Shown piece by piece: positions 30,733 through 40,408 of a stretch of DNA of 64,000 nucleotides. Under the pieces are notes generated by a model, which did no database searches, had not been told where the DNA came from, and worked only from the letters and a program-made list of their open reading frames with translations. The stretch comes from Aerococcus urinaeequi (GTDB taxonomy: Bacteria; Bacillota; Bacilli; Lactobacillales; Aerococcaceae). Within the stretch, counting starts at the first letter, position 1, and each line of letters begins with the position of its first letter. The translations under genes were made by a program, and so were the position numbers. The DNA lies in NCBI RefSeq assembly GCF_001543205.1, contig NZ_CP014162.1:310001-374000 (forward strand), in the 5' to 3' direction.

Positions 30733-30752
30733 GTTATTCCTCCTCAAAATAT

Positions 30753-30766
30753 AGTAAGCGTTTACA
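30753..30766 (-). promoter_or_regulatory. Perfect cre site upstream of the GH1 gene
   Basis: Minus-strand TGTAAACGCTTACT fits TGWAARCGYTWNCW at all 14 positions. It is 21-34 nt before the GH1 start, close to or overlapping its promoter. Confidence 0.85.
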
Positions 30767-30819
30767 TTTATAGGTATATATTAAAACAAATTTCCGATAG
30801 GAGAAAGACATCAAACAAA

Positions 30820-30845
30820 CTTTGTAAACGTATCAGTTTACAAAG
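30820..30845. promoter_or_regulatory. Inverted-repeat operator for the GntR/UTRA regulator
   Basis: Arms CTTTGTAAAC and GTTTACAAAG form a perfect 10-bp inverted repeat with a 6-nt centre GTATCA. It lies between the divergent GH1 and GntR genes and is the expected position for autoregulation and operon control. Confidence 0.75.
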
Positions 30846-30883
30846 AGATAAGCAAATTCTATAATTTATTAGAGGTGATTCTT

Positions 30884-31600
30884 TTGTCAAAATATACGAG
30901 CATAGCTGACGATTTACGCGATCAAATACTCATAGGAAAATATAAAGATTCAGATAAATTGCCCAAGCAAGCAGACCTAGCTGACTTATACCATACAAGT
31001 AGAGTAACAATTTCTCGCGCTATTGGTATTTTACAGCTAGAAGGCTTACTTTCTACCGAGTTTGGTGGCGGTACTAAGATTAATCGAATCAATACCGAAA
31101 ATCAGTTTTTTGACCATATGATTAATACCCCATCTGGCGCTAGTTATAACTACGGCGGCAAGGGTCAGCTAACTTCTACCATAGTCTCCTTCGAACAACG
31201 ATTACCTGTAGACTTTGAGCAGCAAAAACTACATATCAAAAAAACGGATGAAGTGTATGATATCATCCGCGTGAGAAACTTAAATGGTCAGCCATTTATT
31301 ATCGAATATACGATAATGCCAGTAAAAGTGATCCCTAATATTACAATGGAGATATTAAGTGATTCTATCTATACCCATATCCAACACACTTTAAATCTTG
31401 ATTTAGGCAAATCTTTTCGTATCATATCAGCAGATGAAGCAGATGCATTTGATAGCCAATATTTACAAACGGAAATAGGAAAACCAATCCTAGAAATCGA
31501 ACAAGTCGCTTTTCTAAAAAATGATATACCCTTTGAATATTCCCAAACTCGTCACTTATATAACAAAGGGCGTATTATTTATGTAGAATTATATCGATAG
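30884..31600 (+). CDS. GntR-family regulator with UTRA domain
   Basis: Transcription factor of about 238 aa with an N-terminal winged helix (about residues 5-70, QADLADLYHTSRVTISRAI) and a UTRA effector domain (about 90-235, IRVRNLNGQPFIIEYTIMP). This type (BglR, TreR) senses phosphosugars and represses catabolic operons. I prefer TTG 30884, since AGAGGTGA is 6 nt upstream; a GTG at 30875 lies inside that RBS. It is divergent from the beta-glucoside operon, with the operator between them. Confidence 0.9.
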   Translation: MSKYTSIADDLRDQILIGKYKDSDKLPKQADLADLYHTSRVTISRAIGILQLEGLLSTEFGGGTKINRINTENQFFDHMINTPSGASYNYGGKGQLTSTIVSFEQRLPVDFEQQKLHIKKTDEVYDIIRVRNLNGQPFIIEYTIMPVKVIPNITMEILSDSIYTHIQHTLNLDLGKSFRIISADEADAFDSQYLQTEIGKPILEIEQVAFLKNDIPFEYSQTRHLYNKGRIIYVELYR

Positions 31601-31629
31601 AAAAAAGCCACCCTAGCTGGATGACTTTT
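31601..31629. terminator. Hairpin shared by both cassette copies (copy 1)
   Basis: Minus-strand arms AAAAGTCATCC and GGGTGGCTTTT (with G-U pairs) followed by extra T. It ends the YdcF remnant and also the convergent gntR gene. A near-identical hairpin is at 43411-43439. Confidence 0.7.
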
Positions 31630-31639
31630 GACTAGCTTA

Positions 31640-32143
31640 TCAGTCTTCATCTACCCAATGGTAAAGGAAGAACATGTAGCCCCAAAATTTCTTAATTTCA
31701 CGGAAACCGCCAGCTTTTAAATAACTAGGCCCCTCATTCCATTGCACGTTTTTACCATCAATTTCACGATATGAAGCCACATAGGTTAAGTCAAAACCGT
31801 AATGACGGTTTTGTCGTTCATAAATCATTTTGGTACGTAACATATGATAATCAGATGATGTAATAATTGCTGAGTCGTAGCCTAAATCTGTCATCATTTG
31901 TAATGTATTGCGGGCATTCGTATAAGTCGAAGTTGCGTTTGCATCATTTAATAAAGATCCTGCTGGTGCGCCGGCCGCTACATAATAAGCTGAATTAGAT
32001 TGCGTTAAAGGGCTCACAATAATCTTGCCCGAACTTGAATATCCTTTATTTAATAACGTGACAGCCTCACTAGCTCTTTCGTTTGAGCCTTCTGGCACAA
32101 TGATAATATCAGAAACAACTGGTTCTTCATCTACAATTAAATT
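31640..32143 (-). pseudogene. YdcF/DUF218 protein, truncated (cassette copy 1)
   Basis: Remnant of a YdcF/ElyC-type protein. The DUF218 core is present: homology to the intact paralogue at 43449-44036 runs from NLIVDEEP through the SAIITSSDYHMLRTKM motif to the C-terminus FFLYHWVDED. The N-terminal membrane segment of about 33 residues is missing. The frame is closed by TAG directly before the Asn codon at 32143, while similarity to the other copy resumes upstream at about 32155-32225. This is an internal deletion. A GTG at 32098 could give a 152-aa soluble product but has no RBS. Confidence 0.75.
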
Positions 32144-32247
32144 CTACTCATATTTTTTCCTTTTATGATTAAAAAACAATCTTTTTCTAATCATTATCTT
32201 ACCATATCACGAGTAAAACCTAGTAGAAAAAACTTGATTAACTTTAT

Positions 32248-32737
32248 TTAAAGAATAATTGTATGTTGATATGACGCAATTGTAGCAATTTCTCCACTAA
32301 TAAAAGTTTCTAATTCAGCCAAATAATTAGCTTGCGAAAGTCTTTGTTGCTTCAAGTCTGCATCTTCAATATAAGTAATCAGACTGCTTTGAATAGCTGT
32401 TATTTTGATTTTGCTCAATCATATATAAGAATTTATCTAAAGGTAAATCTTCAGACATGTCGACAGTATTCAACACACAGTCTTGTATATCAATGATACG
32501 TTGTGCGTTATTAGGATTAAATAGAAGTGCTAGGAATACTATCCGAGCCTGTTCTAAAGCTTCCTCAACTACACTATCATCGTTTGGTCCCACTAATATA
32601 AATTCGACACCAGGAATTTTGTCAATATCTGCCTTCGAATAGACAAATGCAATCACTTCATATCCAAACTGACTAAAAAGTAAAACTGCATTTTTACCGA
32701 TTTGCGAACCTGCGCCAAAAACTGCTACTTTATTCAT
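32248..32737 (-). pseudogene. Rossmann NAD(P)-binding protein, frameshifted (copy 1)
   Basis: Starts at ATG 32737 with GGTGAAG upstream and the dinucleotide motif VFGAGSQIG. The open frame ends at 32366. Reading the next frame from about 32395 restores similarity to the intact paralogue (44115-44636): TYIEDADLKQQ and a C-terminus ASYQHTIIL with its stop at 32248. One base was therefore gained or lost near 32395. The family resembles SDR/NmrA-type reductases; the function is unknown. Confidence 0.7.
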
Positions 32738-32964
32738 AATCTTCACCAAAATCTTTTTCTACGGATAATTTTTCTTTAAGAATGTATCTTTTTCACTCAC
32801 ATATCAATGCTATAAAATATATTTCGGTATTTTAAATACAAAGTAATGTAAAGATACCACAATCCCGCTATTAGACTTCTTCAAATTTCCGTGAGCAAAC
32901 CATTTTTTTGAAAAAAGGAATTGCCATCTATTCTGAGCAATTCCTTTCAAAAATAATTTCCATT

Positions 32965-33753
32965 TTAGCTTTTATCAACGTGCTTAGCCAAATAATCCAT
33001 GCGTAGCTGATATAACTCTTTCATATTTTGCTGATAGAGTGTTGATTCAAATAAGGCCCTTTCTTCAGTAAGAATCTTTTCAAATTCTGCTTCAATCCAT
33101 TCAAAGGCGTCAGTGAAATTTCCCTTCATAAACCTCGTTTCATCCACTCGTAGATGGTTGAACACCTGTTTAATTAGACCACCATTTTTATTATAGTAAT
33201 ACCGCTTATCCCCTACTTCATCTTTCATCACAGACAAAATAGGCGTTTGATTGGCAACTGCCAATACTAGTGCATGATATCTACTAGTGATAACTAACTC
33301 AGCATTTTGAATCAGGTTGACAGCATCTTGCACTGGTAAATATCCATGATCTGTAAAATCGATGAAGTCCAGTTCAGGAATTCGAGCTTTCAAAAATTCC
33401 CCCTGATTCGTACCACCATCACCAATATTTAATGGTAGGAAAACCACATCCACATCATACTCAGTGTTCATGTATTTAACAAACTGTTTATAAGCATCTA
33501 TTTCCTCTTGGATAACCTCAATTGGCTGATAGGTTTCAATTAAAATGTACCGGTCTAAATCTAACTGAATCGTAGGTGATAGTTCTCGCAATTCAGGTTG
33601 AATGAATAACAAATCATCCGGAATAAAAGTCACTTCATGGTGGGTAGCCAATTGATCAAACCAAATTTTTGAATACATTTGGTCACGAGCAGCCACCTTC
33701 CTCAAGTTGTGTGACATCAATAGTTTGAAGTGCTTTGGTAGCAACTTTTCCAA
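32965..33753 (-). pseudogene. Polysaccharide pyruvyl transferase, C-terminal part (copy 1)
   Basis: 262-aa open frame covering only the C-terminal half of the pyruvyl transferase (PF04230) fold. It runs from the segment that normally reads S-x-RD-x-x-S (here VAARDQMYSK), through PDDLLF, to SRYHALVLA and the C-terminal helices. The N-terminal half with the GNxGD-type motif of this family is missing. The open frame begins with a TTG inside what looks like a better start in another frame (ATG at about 33774 with GGAGAGGG), so there has been a deletion or frameshift. The product might still be made from ATG 33717, but activity is unlikely. The family transfers pyruvate to wall or capsule sugars. 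Confidence 0.6.
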
Positions 33754-33882
33754 TATTAGGTAAAGCGTGTGACATAATACCCTCTCCTTCAGTTTTTTTC
33801 ACTGTATATCACTATATTAATATATAAGCCCATACTAAAAGGAGAAAATGCCTGAATTCAAAGATAAGCGTAAATAAGCTTA

Positions 33883-34087
33883 CCTCAACAAGTGGAAGAA
33901 TTAGTTTATATTCTTCCACTTAAGCACCTCAGCTGGAACAATTGGTATTTATTCTTCCAGTTAATCACCTCAGCTGGAACAATTGGTTTTTATTCTTCCG
34001 GTTAATCGCCTCAGCTGGAATAATTGGTTTTTTTCTTCCAGTTAAGCGCCTCAACTGGAACAATTTATTTTTATTCTTCTAGCTAGG
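33883..34087. repeat. 41-bp tandem hairpin minisatellite (about five units)
   Basis: Units start at 33925, 33966, 34007 and 34047 (41, 41, 40 and 41 bp), with a more diverged unit before them. Each contains CTGGAA and TTCCAG (or a variant) as inverted arms about 20 nt apart, joined by CACCTCAG or CGCCTCAG spacers. Several base changes keep or nearly keep the pairing: the first unit has GTGGAA with TTCCAC. The array lies in a 439-nt gap between the adhE terminator and the pyruvyl transferase remnant. Confidence 0.85.
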
Positions 34088-34100
34088 TACAACTCAAAAC

Positions 34101-34144
34101 CAAAAAACGTATATGCCTTACTTGCGCAAGTAAGGCATATACGT
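34101..34144 (-). terminator. adhE terminator with a 38-bp perfect palindrome
   Basis: Positions 34107-34144 are a perfect palindrome (19-nt arms, no spacer, centre TTGCGCAA). On the minus strand it is followed by TTTTTT. It lies about 50 nt after the adhE stop. Confidence 0.85.
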
Positions 34145-34192
34145 GTATAAAAGGGGATCAAATTTAGGTATTACTAGATGCGTTGGATACTA

Positions 34193-36835
34193 TTAATTGT
34201 AGTTTGCTTGTCTTTCTTTATATCCATAATATGCATCTTCAAGGATTTCTTGCATTTCATTTACTAAAGCTAAGCGTGGATTCACTGGTGTACATTGGTC
34301 CTCAAAGGCTAAGTAGGCGATATCTTCTGTTTTATCCATGAAGGCAGATTCATCAACGCCCTGGTCTTTTAGACTCATTTGAATTCCAACACGTTCTCCA
34401 AGTTCGAACACAGCTTGTGCTAAGTTTTTTACTCCTTCTTCTGGAGTTTTTGCATCAAGTCCGATTAATTTAGCGATGTCTTGGTATTTTACATCTGCTT
34501 TGTAGTAATTGTATTTTGGCCAGTTCGCCTGTTTCGCTGGTCGGGTTCCGTTATAGCGAATAACGAATGGAAGTAAAATCGCATTTGTTCGACCGTGAAC
34601 TGTATGGAAAACTCCACCAATCTTATGAGCCATTGAGTGGTTAATTCCTAAGAAGGCATTACCAAATGCCATACCCGCCATAGTTGAAGCGTTATGCATT
34701 CTTTCACGTGCTTCTGGATCATTATATTTTACTGAAGCTTCTAAGTTTTCGAATACAATCTTAATTGCTTGTAAAGCCAGTCCATCGGTAAAGTCGTTAG
34801 CCATCACTGATACATACGCTTCGATCGCGTGTGTTAACACGTCCATCCCTGTATCAGCTGTAACAAAATCTGGTACAGTCTCAACTAAAGCAGGATCTAC
34901 AATTGCGACTGTTGGTAGTAATGAATAGTCCGCTAATGGGTATTTCATATTATTTTTCTTATCAGAGATAACCGCAAATGGTGTCACTTCAGATCCTGTT
35001 CCTGATGTCGTTGGAATACCTACATACTTCGCTTTAGACCCAAGTTCTGGGAACTTAACCGCTCTTTTACGGATGTCTAGGAATTTTTGAACTAAATCTC
35101 TAAAGTCTACTTCTGGTTGTTCGTAGAATAACCACATGACTTTAGCTGCATCCATAACAGATCCCCCACCTAGTGCGATAATTGTATCGGGTTGGAATTG
35201 AGCCATCGCTTCAGCTCCACTTCTAACAGTTGTAATATCTGGATCTGGCTCAACGTTATGGAAGATTTGGTAATTTACTTTGTTTTGGCGTGCCTCAAGT
35301 TGGTCGATAATTCTTTGCGTAAAGCCGAGTTTCATCATTGATTCATCCGTAATAATCATGACACGTTCAACATCAGCCATTGTTTTTAAATATTGGATTG
35401 AGTCACGTTCGAAATAAATTTTTGAAGGTACTTTAAACCATTGCATGTTATTGCGTCGTCTCCCTACTGTTTTAATGTTAAGTAGATTCAATGCTCCGAC
35501 GTTTCCACCAACTGAGTTGCGTCCGTATGATCCACAACCTAGAGTTAATGAAGGGATGAAGGCATTGTATACATCTCCGATTCCCCCGAATGTTGAAGGA
35601 GAGTTCCAAATAACTCGAATGGCTTTAACTTGACGGCCGAATTCATTTGCTAATTCTTGATTTTGTGTATGAATCGCAGCTGAGTGACCTAATCCAAAGA
35701 ACTCAACCATTTGTGCAGCTTTTTGAATTCCATCTTCAGTTGTTTCTGATTTCAATAAGGCTAAGACTGGAGATAGTTTTTCGCGTGTTAATGGTTCGTT
35801 TGGTCCAACTTCTGACACCTCTGCTACTAGAATATTTGTTTCTTCCGGAACGGTGAAACCTGCTTGTTCTGCAATCCATGTCGCTGGTTTCCCAACAATT
35901 TCACTATTTAATTTTGCGCCAGCACAGTTTTCACTGAATGCTTTAGAACCGAAACAAAATTCCTCTAATAGTGCTTTCTCTTTTGAATTTACGATATAAG
36001 CATGATAGCTTACTAATTCATCTTTAAATTCTTTATAGATTTCTTTATCAACAATTGCGGCTTGTTCAGAAGCACATACCATTCCGTTATCGAATGATTT
36101 ACTTAATACGATGTCATAAGCTGCTTGCTTAACGTTTGCTGTCTTTTCAACGTAAGCTGGCACATTTCCTGCCCCAACTCCTAACGCTGGCTTACCACAT
36201 GAGTAAGCTGATTTAACCATGGCATTTCCACCAGTGGCTAAGATTGTCGCAACCCCATCGTGATTCATTAATGCATTCGTTGCATCTAACGATGGTTCTG
36301 TAATCCACTGTACACAGTTTTCTGGTGCACCTGCTTCAATCGCTGCATCTCGAACGATTTGAGCAGCGTGAGCCGATGACTCAAGTGCTGCCGGGTGAAA
36401 TGAAAAAATGATTGGGTTACGAGTTTTTAATGCGATGAGCGCTTTGAAAATAGTTGTCGACGTCGGATTCGTTGTCGGAGTGATGGCGCAAATAACTCCA
36501 ACAGGTTCAGCAATTTCTGTGATCCCCGTCACTTCATCATCACTGATAACACCAACTGTCTTCATATCTCGCATGTAATTTACAACGTGCTCACAAGCAA
36601 ATAAGTTCTTTGTCGCCTTGTCTTCAAATACACCACGGCCAGTTTCTTCAACCGCATGTCTTGCTAAAGTACCATGTTGATCTAAAGCTGCAACTGAAGC
36701 TTTCGCTACAATGTGATCAATTTGCTCTTGATTAAAATGATCGAATTCCTCTAAAGCAACCAAACCTTTTTCTACTAAACCATTAATCATGTAATTAACA
36801 TTTCCGATAACATCTTTTTCAATTAATTCCGTCAT
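34193..36835 (-). CDS. adhE: Bifunctional acetaldehyde-CoA/alcohol dehydrogenase AdhE
   Basis: Two-domain enzyme (880 aa) that reduces acetyl-CoA to ethanol via acetaldehyde, regenerating NAD during fermentation. The N-terminal ALDH domain (about 1-440) has the catalytic Cys in NGMVCASEQ. The C-terminal iron-dependent ADH (about 460-870) has GGGSVMDAAK and the metal-binding His region NHSMAHKIGG. RBS AGGGGAG. The length is normal for the family. It forms a functional set with pflB and pflA upstream, and its leader shares a motif with that of pflB. Confidence 0.97.
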   Translation of the reverse strand: MTELIEKDVIGNVNYMINGLVEKGLVALEEFDHFNQEQIDHIVAKASVAALDQHGTLARHAVEETGRGVFEDKATKNLFACEHVVNYMRDMKTVGVISDDEVTGITEIAEPVGVICAITPTTNPTSTTIFKALIALKTRNPIIFSFHPAALESSAHAAQIVRDAAIEAGAPENCVQWITEPSLDATNALMNHDGVATILATGGNAMVKSAYSCGKPALGVGAGNVPAYVEKTANVKQAAYDIVLSKSFDNGMVCASEQAAIVDKEIYKEFKDELVSYHAYIVNSKEKALLEEFCFGSKAFSENCAGAKLNSEIVGKPATWIAEQAGFTVPEETNILVAEVSEVGPNEPLTREKLSPVLALLKSETTEDGIQKAAQMVEFFGLGHSAAIHTQNQELANEFGRQVKAIRVIWNSPSTFGGIGDVYNAFIPSLTLGCGSYGRNSVGGNVGALNLLNIKTVGRRRNNMQWFKVPSKIYFERDSIQYLKTMADVERVMIITDESMMKLGFTQRIIDQLEARQNKVNYQIFHNVEPDPDITTVRSGAEAMAQFQPDTIIALGGGSVMDAAKVMWLFYEQPEVDFRDLVQKFLDIRKRAVKFPELGSKAKYVGIPTTSGTGSEVTPFAVISDKKNNMKYPLADYSLLPTVAIVDPALVETVPDFVTADTGMDVLTHAIEAYVSVMANDFTDGLALQAIKIVFENLEASVKYNDPEARERMHNASTMAGMAFGNAFLGINHSMAHKIGGVFHTVHGRTNAILLPFVIRYNGTRPAKQANWPKYNYYKADVKYQDIAKLIGLDAKTPEEGVKNLAQAVFELGERVGIQMSLKDQGVDESAFMDKTEDIAYLAFEDQCTPVNPRLALVNEMQEILEDAYYGYKERQANYN

Positions 36836-37098
36836 TGTTACGCTCCCCTTTTCTTTATCTTTGATTACATGTTACTCTTTTCACAAATGAAAGTAAAGAG
36901 GTTTATTGTTAAAAATGCTAATATAATAGATTTTTATTAAGTGTTATAACAGTTATTTATGCTGTTTCAATCAATGATAATTCTCGATATGTGATTAAAT
37001 GAGCATCTTGACACTTCTGTTATATAACAACAATGATATTGTTTTATTGATATTAATATTTCTTTGAATATACTGGTAATATTTGCTAGAAATAAATA
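36836..37098 (-). promoter_or_regulatory. adhE leader and promoter region
   Basis: The gap of about 260 nt holds a motif at 36944-36961 almost identical to one before pflB; on the minus strand it reads CATAAATAACTGTTATAA. CTGTTA can act as -35 with TATTAT about 18 nt downstream. Further upstream are a 12-bp palindrome TGTTATATAACA (37018-37029) and an inverted repeat AACAAT-GAT-ATTGTT (37029-37043), which are candidate operators. Confidence 0.55.
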
Positions 37099-37134
37099 AA
37101 AAGCGTAACACTGTTTTAAAGTGTTACGCTTTAA
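37099..37134 (-). terminator. Terminator after pflA
   Basis: Perfect arms AAAGCGTAACACT and AGTGTTACGCTTT around a 7-nt loop, followed on the minus strand by TTATTT. It separates pflBA from adhE transcription. Confidence 0.85.
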
Positions 37135-37148
37135 TTATGTCGCTTTAT

Positions 37149-37919
37149 TTAATCATCTAAATATCCTTTATAGCGTTCTGTTCTCAATAATCTTTTAGCA
37201 TTCTCGACCCGTTCTGCAGTCGGTGGTTCGACTCCTTCCAAACGGTATTTAAATCCAAGTGCCTCATATTTGTAGACACCTAGTTTATGATATGGAAGCA
37301 CCTCGAACTTGCGAACATTTGATAAAGTTTCAACATAATCGCCTAATCGAATCAGATACTCATCGTAATCCGTACGCGTTGGAACAAGTACGTGACGAAT
37401 CCAAACAGGTATATTCAACTCTGAAAGTAATTCAGCCATCTGCATGATATTCTCATTGCGCACACCCGTTAATTTTACATGACCTTTTGGATCAATATGC
37501 TTAATATCAAATAAGAACAGATCAGTATACTTCATCAGTTCTTCAAATTGTGAGCGGAATGGTTCCTCTAATGTAAAGGGTGCGCCACACGTATCAATGG
37601 TTGTGTGGACACCATGTGCTTTACAAATTTTGAAATATTCAATCAGAAATTCGATTTGAAGTAAAGGTTCTCCCCCACTTACAGTTACCCCGCCGCTATT
37701 ACCCCAAAAAGATCGGTATTGTATGGCTTCATCGAATAATTCTTGCGGAGTATAAGGTGTTCCCCCACGCCTATTCCAAGTATCCGGATTATGACAAAAC
37801 TGACAGCGTAGACGACATCCTTGCATAAAAGAGATGAATCGTATCCCTGGTCCGTCAACTGATCCGAAACTTTCAGTCGAGTGGACGTTCCCAATAATTG
37901 GTGTTTTAACTTCTGACAA
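37149..37919 (-). CDS. pflA: Pyruvate formate-lyase activating enzyme
   Basis: Radical SAM enzyme (256 aa) that installs the glycyl radical on PFL. The cluster motif CRLRCQFC (C-x3-C-x2-C) near residue 35 binds 4Fe-4S, and the GGE-type SAM motif is VSGGEPLLQ. I choose TTG 37919 as the start because AAGGGGG lies 8 nt upstream; an ATG at 37940 has no RBS. It is transcribed with pflB, whose stop is about 40 nt upstream. Confidence 0.95.
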   Translation of the reverse strand: MSEVKTPIIGNVHSTESFGSVDGPGIRFISFMQGCRLRCQFCHNPDTWNRRGGTPYTPQELFDEAIQYRSFWGNSGGVTVSGGEPLLQIEFLIEYFKICKAHGVHTTIDTCGAPFTLEEPFRSQFEELMKYTDLFLFDIKHIDPKGHVKLTGVRNENIMQMAELLSELNIPVWIRHVLVPTRTDYDEYLIRLGDYVETLSNVRKFEVLPYHKLGVYKYEALGFKYRLEGVEPPTAERVENAKRLLRTERYKGYLDD

Positions 37920-37960
37920 GATATATCCCCCTTTCAACAAGATATCTAAAACTTAAGTGA

Positions 37961-40219
37961 TTACATTGAACTGTGCATTGTACGGTTAATAACATCCATT
38001 TGTTGCTCTCTAGTTAATTTGATGAAGTTTACAGCATAACCAGATACACGGATAGTTAATTGTGGATATTCTTCTGGGTGATCCATCGCATCTAATAACG
38101 TTTCACGGTTAAACACGTTAACGTTTAAGTGGTGTCCACCTTCTTTAATATATCCGTCTAACATATTCACTAAGTTATCTTTTTGAATTTCTTCATCTTT
38201 ACCTAATGCTTTTGGAATGATTGAGAATGTATTTGAAATTCCATCTAAAGCATATTCGTAAGGCATCTTAGCAACTGAAAGTAAACTTGCTAACGCCCCA
38301 TGAGTATCACGTCCGTGCATTGGGTTCGCTCCAGGAGCAAATGGCTCTCCTTCACGACGACCGTCTGGCGTGTTACCAGTTTTCTTACCGTAAACAACGT
38401 TTGATGTAATAGTTAAGATTGATGTTGTATGGATAGCATCACGGTATGTTGGATGTTTCTTAACTTTAGTCATGAATGCTTTAAGTAAATCAACACCGAT
38501 CTCATCGGCACGTTTATCGTTATTACCGTATTGTGGGAATTCACCTTCGATTTCATAATCGACTACCAAGCCATTTTCATCACGGATTGTTTTTACTTTC
38601 GCGTATTTGATTGCTGATAAAGCATCAATCGCTACTGAGAATCCAGCAATACCTGTAGCCATCGTACGTTTTACATTTGTATCATGTAAAGCCATTTCGA
38701 TACTTTCATAGCTGTATTTATCGTGCATATAGTGGATAACATTTAATGAATTGATATACAATCCTGCTAACCATTCTAACATGTCATCATAACGTTCCAT
38801 CACTTCTTCATATTCTAAGTATTCTGAAGTAATTGCTCGATAGCTTGGTCCAACTTGTGCTTTCGACATTTCGTCGACACCACCGTTGATTGCATATAAT
38901 AATGCTTTTGCTAAGTTCGCGCGCGCACCGAAGAATTGCATTTGTTTACCAACTTCCATCGCTGACACGCAACATGCGATGGCATAGTCATCACCGTAAA
39001 TTGGACGCATAATGTCATCATTTTCATATTGAATAGCTGATGTGTCGATAGACATCTTCGCAACAAATCGTTTGAAATGAGTTGGTAAGCTTGGTGACCA
39101 TAACACTGTTAAGTTTGGTTCTGGTGCTGGTCCTAAGTTTGATAATGTATGTAAGAATCTAAATGAATTTTTAGTTACTAGTGGTCGTCCATCAATCCCA
39201 ACTCCACCGATTGATTCAGTTACCCAAGTTGGATCTCCTGAGAATAATTGATTGTAATCAGGTGTACGTGAGAATTTAACTAGACGTAATTTCATAACGA
39301 AATGGTCAACTAATTCTTGCGCATCTTTTTCTGAAAGCACGCCTGTAGCAAGATCACGTTCAATATAGATATCTAGGAATGTAGATGTACGACCCAATGA
39401 CATTGCTGCCCCATTTTGATCTTTAATTGCCGCTAAGTATCCTAAGTATAACCATTGGAATGCTTCTTGCGCTGTTTCAGCTGGACGAGTTAAATCAAAG
39501 CCGTAAATATTACCTAATTCAATTAAATCTTGTAAGGCACGGTATTGTTCACTAACTTCTTCACGTAGACGCATGACTTCTTCGTTCATTTGTCCGTTAC
39601 CAATATTTGCGTAGTCTTTTTGTTTCTCTTCCATTAAACGGTTTACCCCGTATAATGCAACACGACGATAATCTCCGATAATACGTCCACGACCGTAAGC
39701 ATCTGGAAGTCCTGTAATTACTCCTGAACGACGAGCAGCACGCATCTCAGGTGTGTATACATCAAATACACCTTGGTTATGAGTTTTGCGGTACTCTGTA
39801 AAGATATGTTCAATTTCTGGATCAATCTTGTAGCCATATGCTTCTGCAGATTGAACAGACATACGGATTCCACCGAATGGTTGTAAACTACGTTTGAAAG
39901 GTTTGTCAGTTTGAACACCCACAACTTTTTCAACGTCTTTGTTCAGGTAACCCGCATCATGTGACGTAATTGTTGATACAACTTTAGTATCCATATCTAG
40001 AATGCCACCAGCATCACGTTCTGCTTTTGTTAGTTCCATTACTTGATCCCATAATTGGAAAGTTTCAATCGTTGCACCTTCTAAGAATGAATCATCACCT
40101 TCGTATAAAGTATAATTCTCTTGAATAAAATCTCTAACATCAATTGACTCTTGCCATTTAGTCCCTGTAAAACCTTCCCAAGGATTAACATTCATTTTTT
40201 CGTTTTTTAATTTTTCCAT
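37961..40219 (-). CDS. pflB: Formate C-acetyltransferase (pyruvate formate-lyase)
   Basis: Oxygen-sensitive glycyl-radical enzyme (752 aa) converting pyruvate and CoA to acetyl-CoA and formate. The catalytic Cys pair is in IACCVSAME, and the radical Gly is in RVSGYAVNF near the C-terminus. ATG 40219 has GGAGGGG upstream; eleven more codons are open before it but have no RBS. It is followed by pflA, and has a clear promoter at 40290-40318. Together with AdhE it makes acetyl-CoA and ethanol under low oxygen. Confidence 0.97.
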   Translation of the reverse strand: MEKLKNEKMNVNPWEGFTGTKWQESIDVRDFIQENYTLYEGDDSFLEGATIETFQLWDQVMELTKAERDAGGILDMDTKVVSTITSHDAGYLNKDVEKVVGVQTDKPFKRSLQPFGGIRMSVQSAEAYGYKIDPEIEHIFTEYRKTHNQGVFDVYTPEMRAARRSGVITGLPDAYGRGRIIGDYRRVALYGVNRLMEEKQKDYANIGNGQMNEEVMRLREEVSEQYRALQDLIELGNIYGFDLTRPAETAQEAFQWLYLGYLAAIKDQNGAAMSLGRTSTFLDIYIERDLATGVLSEKDAQELVDHFVMKLRLVKFSRTPDYNQLFSGDPTWVTESIGGVGIDGRPLVTKNSFRFLHTLSNLGPAPEPNLTVLWSPSLPTHFKRFVAKMSIDTSAIQYENDDIMRPIYGDDYAIACCVSAMEVGKQMQFFGARANLAKALLYAINGGVDEMSKAQVGPSYRAITSEYLEYEEVMERYDDMLEWLAGLYINSLNVIHYMHDKYSYESIEMALHDTNVKRTMATGIAGFSVAIDALSAIKYAKVKTIRDENGLVVDYEIEGEFPQYGNNDKRADEIGVDLLKAFMTKVKKHPTYRDAIHTTSILTITSNVVYGKKTGNTPDGRREGEPFAPGANPMHGRDTHGALASLLSVAKMPYEYALDGISNTFSIIPKALGKDEEIQKDNLVNMLDGYIKEGGHHLNVNVFNRETLLDAMDHPEEYPQLTIRVSGYAVNFIKLTREQQMDVINRTMHSSM

Positions 40220-40289
40220 GGTATCCCCTCCATATAAATTCGAAGCAAACATCTAAACTTGTGATTAATTACACATATGATAAACTATT

Positions 40290-40339
40290 TTTATACCTAA
40301 AGCAATAGGATATAACAATAAGCAATAGGATATAACAAT
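40290..40339 (-). promoter_or_regulatory. pflB promoter with duplicated -35 region
   Basis: On the minus strand TTGTTA (40313-40318), a 17-nt spacer and TATAAA (40290-40295) form a good sigma-A promoter. A 19-bp sequence is repeated exactly at 40301-40319 and 40321-40339, duplicating the -35 hexamer. Just upstream of the second copy is CATAAATAATTG, shared with the adhE leader. Confidence 0.7.
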
Positions 40340-40408
40340 TATTTATGTGAATTTTAGAACATTGTACAAAAATAGCCCCATCGTTAGACAGGACTTTTAA
40401 ATATTAAT

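Noticed and set aside
33883-34087. CRISPR array
   Set aside because: The 41-bp units are contiguous with no unique spacers, and there are no cas genes in the window.
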